This document shows, one piece after another, positions 9,876 to 17,712 of a stretch of DNA of 64,000 nucleotides. Where the stretch lies: positions 186,001 through 250,000 of the forward strand of contig NZ_LGKO01000005.1 of NCBI RefSeq assembly GCF_001306145.1, given 5' to 3'. The DNA is from Thermanaerothrix daxensis (GTDB taxonomy: Bacteria; Chloroflexota; Anaerolineae; Anaerolineales; Anaerolineaceae). The first letter of the stretch is position 1, and every line of letters starts with the position of its first letter. The notes under the pieces are model-generated. The model was not told where the DNA came from, did no database searches, and worked only from the letters and a program-made list of their open reading frames with translations. Made by a program: the position numbers and the translations under genes.

Positions 9876-11321
9876 ATGAGCCTGAGCGATTTGATGATGG
9901 TGCTCCCGATTGCCTTTACTCTTGTATGGGCGTTGGTGCTCCTGCTGATAGATTTGTGGCTGCCGCGTGAACGGCAGGGGATTCTGGCACTGCTGACGGC
10001 ATTGGGACTGGCGGTTGCCTTGGGGCTAGATCTGGCTCAGAGCGGGCGAAGCGGTAGTGCGTTTAGGGATATGGTGGTGCTGGATAACTTCGCGGTCTTC
10101 CTCAACGCACTTTACCTGATTAGCGGTCTGATTGCTCTGGCGCTGGGCTACGACTATCTCAAGCGGATGGAAATGGAGCGAGGCGAATTTTATGCCCTGC
10201 TCCTTTTCTCCATTGCCGGGATGATGTTGCTGACCCAGGCGAATCATCTGATCCTTGTCTTTCTGGCTTTAGAGTTTCTTTCCATTCCGCTGTATGTGCT
10301 GGCGGGTTTTGCTCGACCCCGCCTCGAATCGGAAGAGGCCGCTCTGAAGTACTTTCTGCTCGGTGCCTTCTCCTCGGCCTTTGTGCTGTATGGCATTGCA
10401 CTCGTCTTTGGCGCAACGGCCAATGCCAGTTTGACGGGCGTGATTGAGGCGGTACGCAGCGGAAGCGCTGAGGTGGGCTTTCTGACCGCCGGGGCAGTGA
10501 TGCTGCTGGTGGGCTTTGGTTTCAAGGTGGCAGCAGTGCCTTTCCATGAGTGGGCGCCAGATGTCTATCAGGGCTCGCCCACTCCGGTGACCGGTTTTAT
10601 GGCGGTGGCAACCAAAGCGGCGGGTTTTGCCGTGCTGATGCGCATTTTCCTGAATCTCTTCCCTGGCCTTGCCACCAGCCTGACCCCGATTTTCTGGGGT
10701 ATTGCGGCGCTGACGATGATTGTGGGAAACCTCCTTGCTCTGGCACAATCCAACATCAAACGATTACTGGCTTATTCCAGCATTGCGAATGCGGGCTACC
10801 TGCTGATGGCGTTTGTGCCCTATGGAAACGCCCAGGTGGCCGGTCAAGCCATTTCCTCTATGCTTTTCTATCTTCTGGCCTATGGGCTGACCACCTTTGG
10901 GGCCTGGGCAGTGGTAGTAGCGCTGGAGCAGGCGGAAGGTCGCGGGCTGACATTGGAAGATTACGCCGGGTTAGGACCCAAGTATCCCTGGCTGGGCGTG
11001 ACGATGCTGATCTTCATGCTCTCTTTGACCGGTGTGCCCCTGACGCTGGGATTTTGGGGCAAGTTCTTCCTATTCCGCACGGCGGTGGCTGCTGGTTATG
11101 TAGACCTGGCCATTATCGGGTTGCTGACTTCGGTGATTTCGGCGTACTACTACCTGCGGATTGTGGTGATCATGTACATGCGTGCGGGTGAGCCCCGGGT
11201 GCGCCGGGATGGCTGGCTGAACCTGGTAGCCATTGGTACAGCGGCGGCAGTGGTGCTGCTTAGCGTGGTGCCGGTGCAGATGTTGGAACTGACGGCGCGG
11301 GCCGTACTGCACTTGCCCTAG
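9876..11321 (+). CDS. nuoN: NADH-quinone oxidoreductase subunit N (NuoN), antiporter-like
   Basis: This 481-residue antiporter-like subunit is the last gene of the complex I operon here. Recognisable features are LALEFLSIPLYVLAGF with the glutamate, AAVPFHEWAPDVYQGSPTPV with the central histidine/tryptophan segment, and IKRLLAYSSIANAGYLL. GGAGGACAACCT supplies the ribosome site. No terminator was seen before the tRNA gene that begins 27 nt after the stop. Confidence 0.96.
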   Translation: MSLSDLMMVLPIAFTLVWALVLLLIDLWLPRERQGILALLTALGLAVALGLDLAQSGRSGSAFRDMVVLDNFAVFLNALYLISGLIALALGYDYLKRMEMERGEFYALLLFSIAGMMLLTQANHLILVFLALEFLSIPLYVLAGFARPRLESEEAALKYFLLGAFSSAFVLYGIALVFGATANASLTGVIEAVRSGSAEVGFLTAGAVMLLVGFGFKVAAVPFHEWAPDVYQGSPTPVTGFMAVATKAAGFAVLMRIFLNLFPGLATSLTPIFWGIAALTMIVGNLLALAQSNIKRLLAYSSIANAGYLLMAFVPYGNAQVAGQAISSMLFYLLAYGLTTFGAWAVVVALEQAEGRGLTLEDYAGLGPKYPWLGVTMLIFMLSLTGVPLTLGFWGKFFLFRTAVAAGYVDLAIIGLLTSVISAYYYLRIVVIMYMRAGEPRVRRDGWLNLVAIGTAAAVVLLSVVPVQMLELTARAVLHLP

Positions 11322-11331
11322 GGGATTGCGG

Positions 11332-11337
11332 TATAAT
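11332..11337 (+). promoter_or_regulatory. -10 element for tRNA-Arg
   Basis: A perfect TATAAT lies 11 nt before the mature tRNA 5' end, right after nuoN. No good -35 element was found at 16-18 nt, so the tRNA may also be cut from nuo read-through transcripts. Confidence 0.5.
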
Positions 11338-11348
11338 AAAGACGCAAC

Positions 11349-11422
11349 GCCCCCGTAGCTCAATCGGATAGAGTAATGGACTTCGAATCCAGAGGTTGCG
11401 GGTTCGAGCCCCGCCGGGGGCG
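11349..11422 (+). tRNA. tRNA-Arg (anticodon UCG)
   Basis: The 74-nt sequence folds as a cloverleaf: acceptor GCCCCCG pairs with CGGGGGC, the T stem GCGGG pairs with CCCGC around the loop TTCGAGC, and the D arm starts with GCTC. The anticodon loop CTTCGAA gives anticodon UCG, reading CGA and probably other CGN arginine codons. The anticodon stem has one A-G mismatch at its top. The CCA end is not encoded. It is the only tRNA gene found in the window. Confidence 0.93.
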
Positions 11423-11528
11423 CTCCTCCACAAGCAAAGCGGCTTTTCGCCTAGAATGTTGCTAAGACGGTTACCTGACCTCTATCCGTTCAGAGAGATC
11501 GGGTGGCTGTTGCTTTATGAGCCAATGC

Positions 11529-12350
11529 TCATGCGCTGATCTTGCGTAGAAATCTGAGCACGGTTTGGATGTAAGGACGGTAGGCTTCGCGGTGAATGCT
11601 ATGGCCAGCCTCGGCAAAGTGCACCACCTGGACGTGAGGCCATAAGGTTGCTACCTCTTTTGCCACCTCTGGTGTGATCAACCCGCCGCGTTCGGGCGCT
11701 GCCGTGAGCAAGAGTCCTGGACATTGCAACGCGCGTACCACCTCGCGCCAGGGACGCCGCGGTTCCATCCAGCCGTTAAGGGCTTCTGGGCGCAATTCGT
11801 GCTTGGCTTTGGCCCACTGAAAGCGTTCGCTTTCATCCCAGGTAGGGTGGCGCGCCTGGCACAAGGCCATCAGGTCGTCAATGGAGCGCTCTCTGTTGGC
11901 CAGCAGGTCATCACGGATTTGGGTATACTGAGGCGATTGAGGATCCAGGTGATTCAGGGGAAGATGGTCCCCCCAGGGAGGGTCTTCTAGCACCAGTCCG
12001 TGAACCAGGTCGGGTCGGTTGGCGGCCAGGCGTGCGGCGACATCGGCTCCCATGGAATGGCCAATGACCACAGGGGGGGTCAGGTCCAGAGTTTGGATCA
12101 GTGTCTCCACATCCCGCGCCTGGACCTCCGGGCCTACACCCTCAGGACCGATCCCGGAGGAGCCATGCCCACGTGCGTCGGGGAGAATGACGTCGAATTC
12201 CTCTTCCAGTGCCAGGGGGACACGGTTCCAGCACAGGGCGTTGTCGGAAAAGCCGTGCAGGAGGATGACCGGTGGTTTCTCGCCGCCGGTACGATAATAG
12301 GTCAGGCGCATCTGGCCAATGGTTATGTGACCGTAAAACAAGCGTGGCAT
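11529..12350 (-). CDS. Alpha/beta hydrolase
   Basis: The 273-residue protein has the alpha/beta-hydrolase fold: the oxyanion motif LLHGFSDN near residue 32, the nucleophile elbow GHSMGADVA near residue 97, and a C-terminal catalytic histidine in EAGHSIHRE. The cap-domain region in the middle is typical of small esterases, epoxide hydrolases or haloalkane dehalogenase relatives, and the substrate cannot be told. There is no signal peptide, so it is cytoplasmic. It is transcribed divergently from the zinc-regulator gene, and a TATACT -10 box (12382-12387, minus) lies upstream. Confidence 0.85.
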   Translation of the reverse strand: MPRLFYGHITIGQMRLTYYRTGGEKPPVILLHGFSDNALCWNRVPLALEEEFDVILPDARGHGSSGIGPEGVGPEVQARDVETLIQTLDLTPPVVIGHSMGADVAARLAANRPDLVHGLVLEDPPWGDHLPLNHLDPQSPQYTQIRDDLLANRERSIDDLMALCQARHPTWDESERFQWAKAKHELRPEALNGWMEPRRPWREVVRALQCPGLLLTAAPERGGLITPEVAKEVATLWPHVQVVHFAEAGHSIHREAYRPYIQTVLRFLRKISA

Positions 12351-12451
12351 AAGCGCTCCAGATCAAGCGAGATCTATCTCTAGTATACCTGCAATTTTGG
12401 GGCGAGAGGGTGGCAAGGGACGGGATCTTAGGAAAAACCGGCCATGCAGGA

Positions 12452-12480
12452 TTGACTTGAAAATGATTTTCATTTATAAT
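12452..12480 (+). promoter_or_regulatory. Promoter with Fur/Zur operator inside its spacer
   Basis: TTGACT (12452-12457) and TATAAT (12475-12480) are separated by 17 nt. The spacer holds a perfect 7-1-7 inverted repeat, TGAAAATGATTTTCA (12458-12472), of the Fur-superfamily operator type. A bound repressor would block polymerase directly. The -10 ends only 7 nt before the ATG at 12488, so the transcript is probably leaderless or nearly so. Confidence 0.88.
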
Positions 12481-12487
12481 TAGGGCA

Positions 12488-12925
12488 ATGAATCTACCAC
12501 CCTTGAATCTCACAGAGGAATGGCTGGACCGGCTCCAGGCTAGCGGTTATCGCCTGACACAGCCCCTGCGTCGGATTGTGGAACTGCTGGTTGCCAGTCC
12601 GCGCGCGCTCGGCCCGATTGAGATCTATGATCTGGTGCGTGTGCACTACCCCAACCTGGGCCTGGTGACCGTCTATCGGACGTTGGAAAAACTGGAGGCA
12701 CTGGGGCTGGTGCAGCGGGTGCACCAGGAGGATGGGTGCCATCGCTATCTCCGCGCAACCCAGGGGCATCAGCACCTGTTGATCTGCACGCGTTGTGGGC
12801 GAGCGACGTACTTTGCTGGGGATGACCTTTCGCGCTTGATCCGGCATACCGAGGAAGAAACCGGATACCTTGTCCAGGATCACTGGCTCCAACTTTACGG
12901 TCTCTGCCCGGCCTGTCGGCAGTAG
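12488..12925 (+). CDS. zur: Fur-family metal regulator, probably Zur
   Basis: The 145-residue protein has the Fur-family layout: an N-terminal winged helix (TVYRTLEKLEALGLVQRV near residues 60-77) and a C-terminal dimerisation and metal domain. Metal-site residues include the His-rich segment GHQHLLICTRCG and two CxxC pairs, CTRC and CPAC, the structural zinc site. Family members repress metal-uptake genes when loaded. The gene sits before znuACB and has an operator in its own promoter, so it is probably autoregulated. Zur is inferred from this context; Fur, Mur or PerR specificity cannot be excluded from sequence alone. No spaced Shine-Dalgarno is present. Confidence 0.82.
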   Translation: MNLPPLNLTEEWLDRLQASGYRLTQPLRRIVELLVASPRALGPIEIYDLVRVHYPNLGLVTVYRTLEKLEALGLVQRVHQEDGCHRYLRATQGHQHLLICTRCGRATYFAGDDLSRLIRHTEEETGYLVQDHWLQLYGLCPACRQ

Positions 12926-12946
12926 AAGGTCGTTTTTAATGTCTGT

Positions 12947-12961
12947 TGAAAATGATATTCA
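12947..12961 (+). promoter_or_regulatory. Second Fur/Zur-type operator, upstream of znuA
   Basis: TGAAAATGATATTCA is a 7-1-7 inverted repeat with one mismatch. Its left half and centre match the operator in the regulator promoter at 12458-12472. It lies 18 nt before the znuA start, so znuACB can be repressed separately from the regulator gene. A clear -35/-10 pair for this site was not found. Confidence 0.75.
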
Positions 12962-12979
12962 TTTTTATGGAGGTGTTTT

Positions 12980-13951
12980 ATGAACCAGCGTTTCTTCCTG
13001 CGTTTGCGTAATTGCGTAGCCATCTGGAGCCTCATCCTTGTTCTGGCGGCCTGTTCCTCCGCTGGGCAGCTTGTTACCACTTCGGAGGCTCCTTCATCCC
13101 AAAAATTGCAAGTGGTTGCGACCACAACTTTAATCGGCGATGTGGTCAGGCAGGTTGGTGGCGAACATATTGAGTTGCAGGTGCTGTTGCCGGTAGGGGC
13201 CAATCCGCATAGTTTCGAACCGGCGCCGCAAGATGCCGCCAAACTCTCTCAGGCAGATCTCATCTTTGCAAACGGCCTGGACCTGGAGGAGTTTCTAGAG
13301 CCGCTGATCGAGAGCGCGGGTGCAGCGGAGCGGGTAGTGTATGTTTCAGAGGGCATTGAACCCTTATCTCTGGCCGAAGAAGAACCTGCTCAAGAGGCGG
13401 AGTCTCATGCCCATTCCCATGGCACGAGCGACCCGCATGTCTGGATGGACCCCAATAATGTAATGATCTGGGTGGAGAACATTGAAAAAGCGCTCAGCGC
13501 CAACGACCCGGCGCACGCCACGGCATACGCGGCGAATGCCCGGGCTTACCGGCAGGCATTGCAGGATCTGGATGCCTGGATTCGCGAGCAGGTAGCGCAA
13601 GTGCCCCCAGAAAAGCGCAAAATCGTCACGGATCACCTGGTCTTCGGGTATTTTGCCCGGCGTTATGGGTTTGAGCAAGTAGGGGCGGTGGTGCCTGGCT
13701 TTAGCACCTTGGCGGCGCCCTCGGCACAGGAACTGGCGAGCCTGGAGGCCCAGATCCGGCAGTTGGGGATTAGGGTGGTTTTTGTGGGTACGACCGTTAA
13801 CCCCGTTCTGGCCCAACGCCTGGCGGAGGACGTGGGAGCCGAGGTGGTGACGATTTATACCGGTTCGCTTAGCCCGGCGGGAGGGCCCGCGGCGACGTAC
13901 CTTGATTTTATGCGCTATAATGTCCTTGCGTTGGTCAGCCACCTGAGGTGA
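12980..13951 (+). CDS. znuA: Zinc ABC transporter substrate-binding lipoprotein (ZnuA-like)
   Basis: This 323-residue cluster A-I metal-binding protein has a signal peptide and lipobox VLAAC with Cys25, so it is anchored outside the membrane. Metal-ligand histidines are seen in ANPHSFEP, DPHVWMDP and TDHLVFGYFA; His rather than Glu at the third position is the pattern of zinc rather than manganese binders. A short His-rich loop (HAHSHG) precedes the second ligand. The aspartate often present near the C-terminus is replaced, giving IYTGSL. AGGTG-type ribosome site GGAGGTG lies just upstream. Confidence 0.88.
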   Translation: MNQRFFLRLRNCVAIWSLILVLAACSSAGQLVTTSEAPSSQKLQVVATTTLIGDVVRQVGGEHIELQVLLPVGANPHSFEPAPQDAAKLSQADLIFANGLDLEEFLEPLIESAGAAERVVYVSEGIEPLSLAEEEPAQEAESHAHSHGTSDPHVWMDPNNVMIWVENIEKALSANDPAHATAYAANARAYRQALQDLDAWIREQVAQVPPEKRKIVTDHLVFGYFARRYGFEQVGAVVPGFSTLAAPSAQELASLEAQIRQLGIRVVFVGTTVNPVLAQRLAEDVGAEVVTIYTGSLSPAGGPAATYLDFMRYNVLALVSHLR

Positions 13952-13977
13952 AATTTGCACGGGATAAGGGAAAGCCT

Positions 13978-14829
13978 ATGACCCTGATTCGTGAGATTCG
14001 ACAGGCACGCTGGTCCCTCAATGGGTATCGCGCCGTCCATGACACTGCTCGGCCCATTGTTCGGGCGGTGGACTTAACGGTTACCTATGAGAGCGGGCCG
14101 GCGCTCGATCGGGTTAGTTTTGAGGTCTATAAAGGTGAGCGCTTGGCGGTGGTTGGGCCGAATGGGGCCGGTAAAAGCACATTGTTCAAAGTGATTGCCG
14201 GCATTCTCCAGCCCACGGCCGGACGAATTGAGATTTACGGCGGGGTGCCAGGTGAGCACATTTGCGTGGCGTATGTGCCTCAACGCTCGGTGGTGGATTG
14301 GCGCTTCCCGGTAACGGTTTACGATGTGGTCATGATGGGACGTGTGGGACGGATTGGTCTGCTCCGCCGTCCTGGGCGGGAGGATCATCAGAAAGTGCAG
14401 CAGGCGCTGGCACGTGTGGGTTTGAGCGATTTCGTGTCACGTCAGATCGCCCAGCTTTCTGGGGGGCAGCAGCAGCGCATGTTCCTGGCACGCGCGTTGG
14501 CCCAGGAGGCTGAACTGATGCTTCTAGATGAACCCTTCACTGGGCTTGACCTGCCATCCCAAAATGATTTATTGGATCTGCTGGAGCGTTTACAGCGCGA
14601 AGGAATCACCCTCATGATCTCATTGCACGATCTGAACCTTGCTGCTCAGCACTTCACCCGTGTTATGTTGCTCAATCGTTCTTTGATTGCGTTGGGTTCC
14701 CCGCAGGAAGTTCTGAACACGCAGACCCTGCTGGCGGCCTATGGGGGGCAGTTGCACATTCTGAGCGAGCAAGTGGGACAGGTGGTCTTAGGAGATACCT
14801 GCTGTGATGGAGGGGAACACGGTGCTTGA
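13978..14829 (+). CDS. znuC: Zinc ABC transporter ATP-binding protein (ZnuC-like)
   Basis: The 283-residue ATPase has Walker A GPNGAGKST, Q-loop VPQR, signature LSGGQQQR, Walker B LMLLDEP and the switch His in SLHDL. The ATG at 13978 has an AAGGG ribosome site; a GTG at 13948 overlapping the znuA stop would add ten residues that do not look like family sequence. It energises zinc import with ZnuA and ZnuB. A short N-terminal extension of about 30 residues precedes the ABC domain. Confidence 0.9.
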   Translation: MTLIREIRQARWSLNGYRAVHDTARPIVRAVDLTVTYESGPALDRVSFEVYKGERLAVVGPNGAGKSTLFKVIAGILQPTAGRIEIYGGVPGEHICVAYVPQRSVVDWRFPVTVYDVVMMGRVGRIGLLRRPGREDHQKVQQALARVGLSDFVSRQIAQLSGGQQQRMFLARALAQEAELMLLDEPFTGLDLPSQNDLLDLLERLQREGITLMISLHDLNLAAQHFTRVMLLNRSLIALGSPQEVLNTQTLLAAYGGQLHILSEQVGQVVLGDTCCDGGEHGA

Positions 14830-15673
14830 CGTACTGCTGCAACCGTTTCAGTATGCCTTCATGGTGCGAGGGGTGCTGGCTGCCATTTTGGTGGGGGTGG
14901 TCTGTGCCGTCGTAGGCACATTTGTGGTCCTGCGGGGCATGGCGTTCTTTGGTGATGCACTGGCGCACACCATTCTACCCGGCCTGGCGGTGGGTTACCT
15001 TGTGGGGGGCGGCTCGCGGGAGGCTCTTTTCTGGTGGGCGCTGGGAACGGCGGTGCTCAGCGCGGTTTCGATTGGCACCCTCAGCCGCAAATTGCATCTG
15101 AAAGAGGATACCGCCATCGGCATCATCTTCGCGGGGATGTTTGCGTTGGGTGTGGCGCTGATCTCATCGGTACGCAGTTATTCGGTAGATTTGGCCCATT
15201 TCCTGTTCGGTGATATTCTGGCCGTGCGCGCGAGCGACCTGGCGCGGAGCGCCATTTTTGGGGGCACCGTGTTGCTTTTGCTTTATGCCTTCTATAAGGA
15301 ATTTGCGGTGCTCTCATTTGACCCGATCCTGGCGGCCACACTGCGCTTGCCGGTCCATCTTTTGGATTTACTACTCGTAATTCTAATTGCCGTGGCCATC
15401 GTGGTTTCGTTGCAGACGGTAGGTGTGGCGCTGATGGTGGCTATGCTGGTCACACCTGCGGCGACTGCCTCGTTACTCACCCGCCGCCTGCCGCTGATCA
15501 TGCTGTGGGCAGCGGTCATCGCCGCCTTCTCGGGGGTGATCGGACTATACTTTTCGTATTATTTCAATATTGCCTCTGGGGCCGCCATTGTATTAACCTG
15601 CACCTTGATTTTCATTCTGGTTTCCTTTATGCGGGCCGTACGGGAGAAGTTGATCCGTGTCTCGGTGGCGTAA
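14822..15673 (+). CDS. znuB: Zinc ABC transporter permease (ZnuB-like)
   Basis: This ABC-3 family permease has about eight membrane helices. Typical segments are VLRGMAFFGDALAHTILPGLAVG near the N-terminus and QTVGVALMVAMLVTPAATASLL. The GTG at 14822 is preferred because GGAGGGG (14809-14815) is then 6 nt away, giving 283 residues; an in-frame ATG at 14807 overlaps that ribosome site. The start overlaps the znuC stop by 8 nt. Confidence 0.88.
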   Translation: MLDVLLQPFQYAFMVRGVLAAILVGVVCAVVGTFVVLRGMAFFGDALAHTILPGLAVGYLVGGGSREALFWWALGTAVLSAVSIGTLSRKLHLKEDTAIGIIFAGMFALGVALISSVRSYSVDLAHFLFGDILAVRASDLARSAIFGGTVLLLLYAFYKEFAVLSFDPILAATLRLPVHLLDLLLVILIAVAIVVSLQTVGVALMVAMLVTPAATASLLTRRLPLIMLWAAVIAAFSGVIGLYFSYYFNIASGAAIVLTCTLIFILVSFMRAVREKLIRVSVA

Positions 15674-15739
15674 GGGGGTCACCTTCAAGTGGGTTTGCAG
15701 ATGATAAGACTACGCAAATAGAACCGCCAGGATGTGTCC

Positions 15740-16477
15740 ATGTTAGATGTTCCAACCCTATTGATCGCCCTGGCATTTCTTCTGGCGGCCCTACTCTATG
15801 CTTCTGTTGGGCATGGCGGGGCTTCGGCTTATCTGGCGGTAATGGCACTGGCAGGAATGCCTCCCACGGTGATGCGCCCAACCGCTTTGATCTCGAATAT
15901 GCTGGTGGCCGGGGTTGGGGCTTATAAGTACATGCGTGCAGGTCGCTTCTCGTGGAGGGTGTTCTGGCCTTTTGCCATCACCTCGGTGCCGATGGCCTAT
16001 CTGGGAGGTAGCATTCATCTGCCTGCGCATTATTTTGAGGCTTTGCTGGGAATTGCACTTTTCTTCGCGGCACTGCGCTTATTGGTCAAACCGGGTGGAG
16101 TTGCTGAGACGTTGCGTCCCTTTAAGTGGGGATGGGCGTTGGGAATTGGTGCGGTGCTGGGGTTTGTTTCGGGGTTGATTGGCATTGGTGGTGGCATCTT
16201 TCTCAGCCCCCTGCTGATTTTCCTACGCTGGGCAGAAACGCGTCAGGTATCTGGCATTGCCGCAGCCTTCATTCTGGTTAACTCGGCATCCGGCTTTCTG
16301 GGGCTTTTGCAAAACAGCCCTCCACTGCCTTCGGCATTGCCCCTCTGGGCGGTGGCTGTGTTGGCAGGCGGGTGGTTGGGGGCCGAACTGGGTAGTCGCC
16401 ACCTCAGTCCGCCCTGGATTCGGCGGGTTCTGGGGGTGGTGCTGGTGATAGCGGCTTTGCGAGTTCTGTTAGCCTGA
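15740..16477 (+). CDS. TauE/SafE-family membrane exporter
   Basis: This 245-residue polytopic protein shows the two-repeat TauE/SafE pattern: YASVGHGGASAYLAVMAL near the N-terminus and the glycine-rich GFVSGLIGIGGGIFLSPLL in the middle. Members export sulfite, sulfoacetate or other anions, and the substrate here is unknown. The ATG at 15740 follows a CCAGGA ribosome site; a GTG at 15734 is also open. It starts 66 nt after znuB with no terminator between, so it may be in the zinc operon, but a metal role is only suggested by position. Confidence 0.82.
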   Translation: MLDVPTLLIALAFLLAALLYASVGHGGASAYLAVMALAGMPPTVMRPTALISNMLVAGVGAYKYMRAGRFSWRVFWPFAITSVPMAYLGGSIHLPAHYFEALLGIALFFAALRLLVKPGGVAETLRPFKWGWALGIGAVLGFVSGLIGIGGGIFLSPLLIFLRWAETRQVSGIAAAFILVNSASGFLGLLQNSPPLPSALPLWAVAVLAGGWLGAELGSRHLSPPWIRRVLGVVLVIAALRVLLA

Positions 16478-16493
16478 TCGGCTGTTTTGTGCC

Positions 16494-17402
16494 TCAACCT
16501 CCGGTTTGCAACAGGCGTGGCAGGATGTGGCGTTCGACTTGCTGGTCGTTGTGGGGGGTGGGTACCTCGTCGAAAAGGTACCAATCTTCGACATGTTCTA
16601 GGTATTCGCCGGGAGCAAGCGTGGTTAGTGGGCCCAGGCTTTCCAGTTCAAGCAGGCGCTCGTTGGTGAAAACCTCAACCGTGCAACCCCAGTCGGGATA
16701 GGTCGCGTCGGGGTGATAGTCGAAGCGCTTGATGAAAAGGTGGCCTCGGCGGGCATAAGCCGCCCAGCCCAGGGGCGTGTGCAGCCCGATTTTCTGCTCC
16801 ATGGGACGCAGAGGATCTTGCCGGGCCAGCATGTAGGAGCGTCCCAGCGTCCAACGTGGATCGCTAAGGTCCGTATAGGCCCATAATGCCAGTGCGCTCA
16901 CGGGTTGCAGATGGGTCTTGTGCGTGCCGCGCGGGGGTAGGGGGAGAATCGCACACCCCCCGGCGGCCATGGCAGTGATAGCCCAGGCAGCCAGGCGGAC
17001 TTCCCAGACACCCAGATTGTGCAGGCGGTGAATCACGCGCACATGACTTCCCTCGGGGGCCAGCCAGACTTCCAGGCTTTTCTGAATGCCGGTCAGGGCT
17101 TCTACCGGCTGGGTGATGCGGACCCCCTCGGAAATGGGCTCGTAGGAGATGGGTTGGTTGTCGGGCACATAGGTGCGAGGATGAACCTCTGGTGCGTGCC
17201 ACAGGCGGTGTCCGCCGTAAAGGTGCCAGGTGGTAGGGTCCGGTGGCTGTGTCGGATCGAGTACTTCGGCAAATTCGTTTTCACCCTCGAGGAATCCATA
17301 CCGAATGATGCGTGGGCCGAACCCTAAAGTGATCAACACCTCTACCTTGTCATTGGCCAGACGCAGGCAGGGTCCATAGGGAGGATAAGCCGTTATGTCC
17401 AT
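16494..17402 (-). CDS. Galactose-mutarotase-like conserved protein (DUF4380-like)
   Basis: The 302-residue protein has no signal peptide. The N-terminal stretch KVEVLITLGFGPRIIRYGF followed by GGHRLWHAPEV resembles the DUF4380 proteins, which have a galactose-mutarotase-like beta-sandwich. No enzyme activity is established for these, and I assign none. It stands alone, convergent with the exporter gene and divergent from the peptide transporter operon. The family call is from memory of motif style, so it is moderately sure. Confidence 0.6.
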   Translation of the reverse strand: MDITAYPPYGPCLRLANDKVEVLITLGFGPRIIRYGFLEGENEFAEVLDPTQPPDPTTWHLYGGHRLWHAPEVHPRTYVPDNQPISYEPISEGVRITQPVEALTGIQKSLEVWLAPEGSHVRVIHRLHNLGVWEVRLAAWAITAMAAGGCAILPLPPRGTHKTHLQPVSALALWAYTDLSDPRWTLGRSYMLARQDPLRPMEQKIGLHTPLGWAAYARRGHLFIKRFDYHPDATYPDWGCTVEVFTNERLLELESLGPLTTLAPGEYLEHVEDWYLFDEVPTPHNDQQVERHILPRLLQTGG

Positions 17403-17577
17403 GGTGGATAATGACGCTTGAGAGATAGAGTGAGAATAAGCATTTTTATTATCCTGGTAAACTCAAAGAAGAGCAAGCGCTTTGTATGGCTATTTTGGGG
17501 GAGTATTGTGGTAGAATTCGCCAAAATCTTTTTCTGGTTATCTCCTGGGATTTGATGACCCTCTGGATAAGTTAGCG

Positions 17578-17637
17578 TATAATAAGTTTTATCTCAGGAT
17601 TTCAACCGTCTCTCATCCTTTGCCAAAGGAGGTGATG
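17578..17637 (+). promoter_or_regulatory. Promoter -10 and orphan ribosome-site leader of the peptide transporter operon
   Basis: The 310-nt gap 17403-17712 holds a perfect TATAAT at 17578-17583. The nearest -35 candidate, TTGATG at 17552, is 20 nt away, so it is weak. Downstream at 17625-17636 is AAAGGAGGTGAT, a full complement of the usual 16S 3' end, but no gene starts there: the adjacent ATG (17635) opens only five codons and is too close. The true operon start at 17713 has its own AAGGAGGAG. The rest of the gap is AT-rich without a feature I recognise. Confidence 0.5.
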
Positions 17638-17712
17638 GCCCTATCCAGTTGATATGCCTTTTAATTTCCCCAGTTTCCCAATTTGCTAAGAGATAGTACT
17701 AAGGAGGAGACA

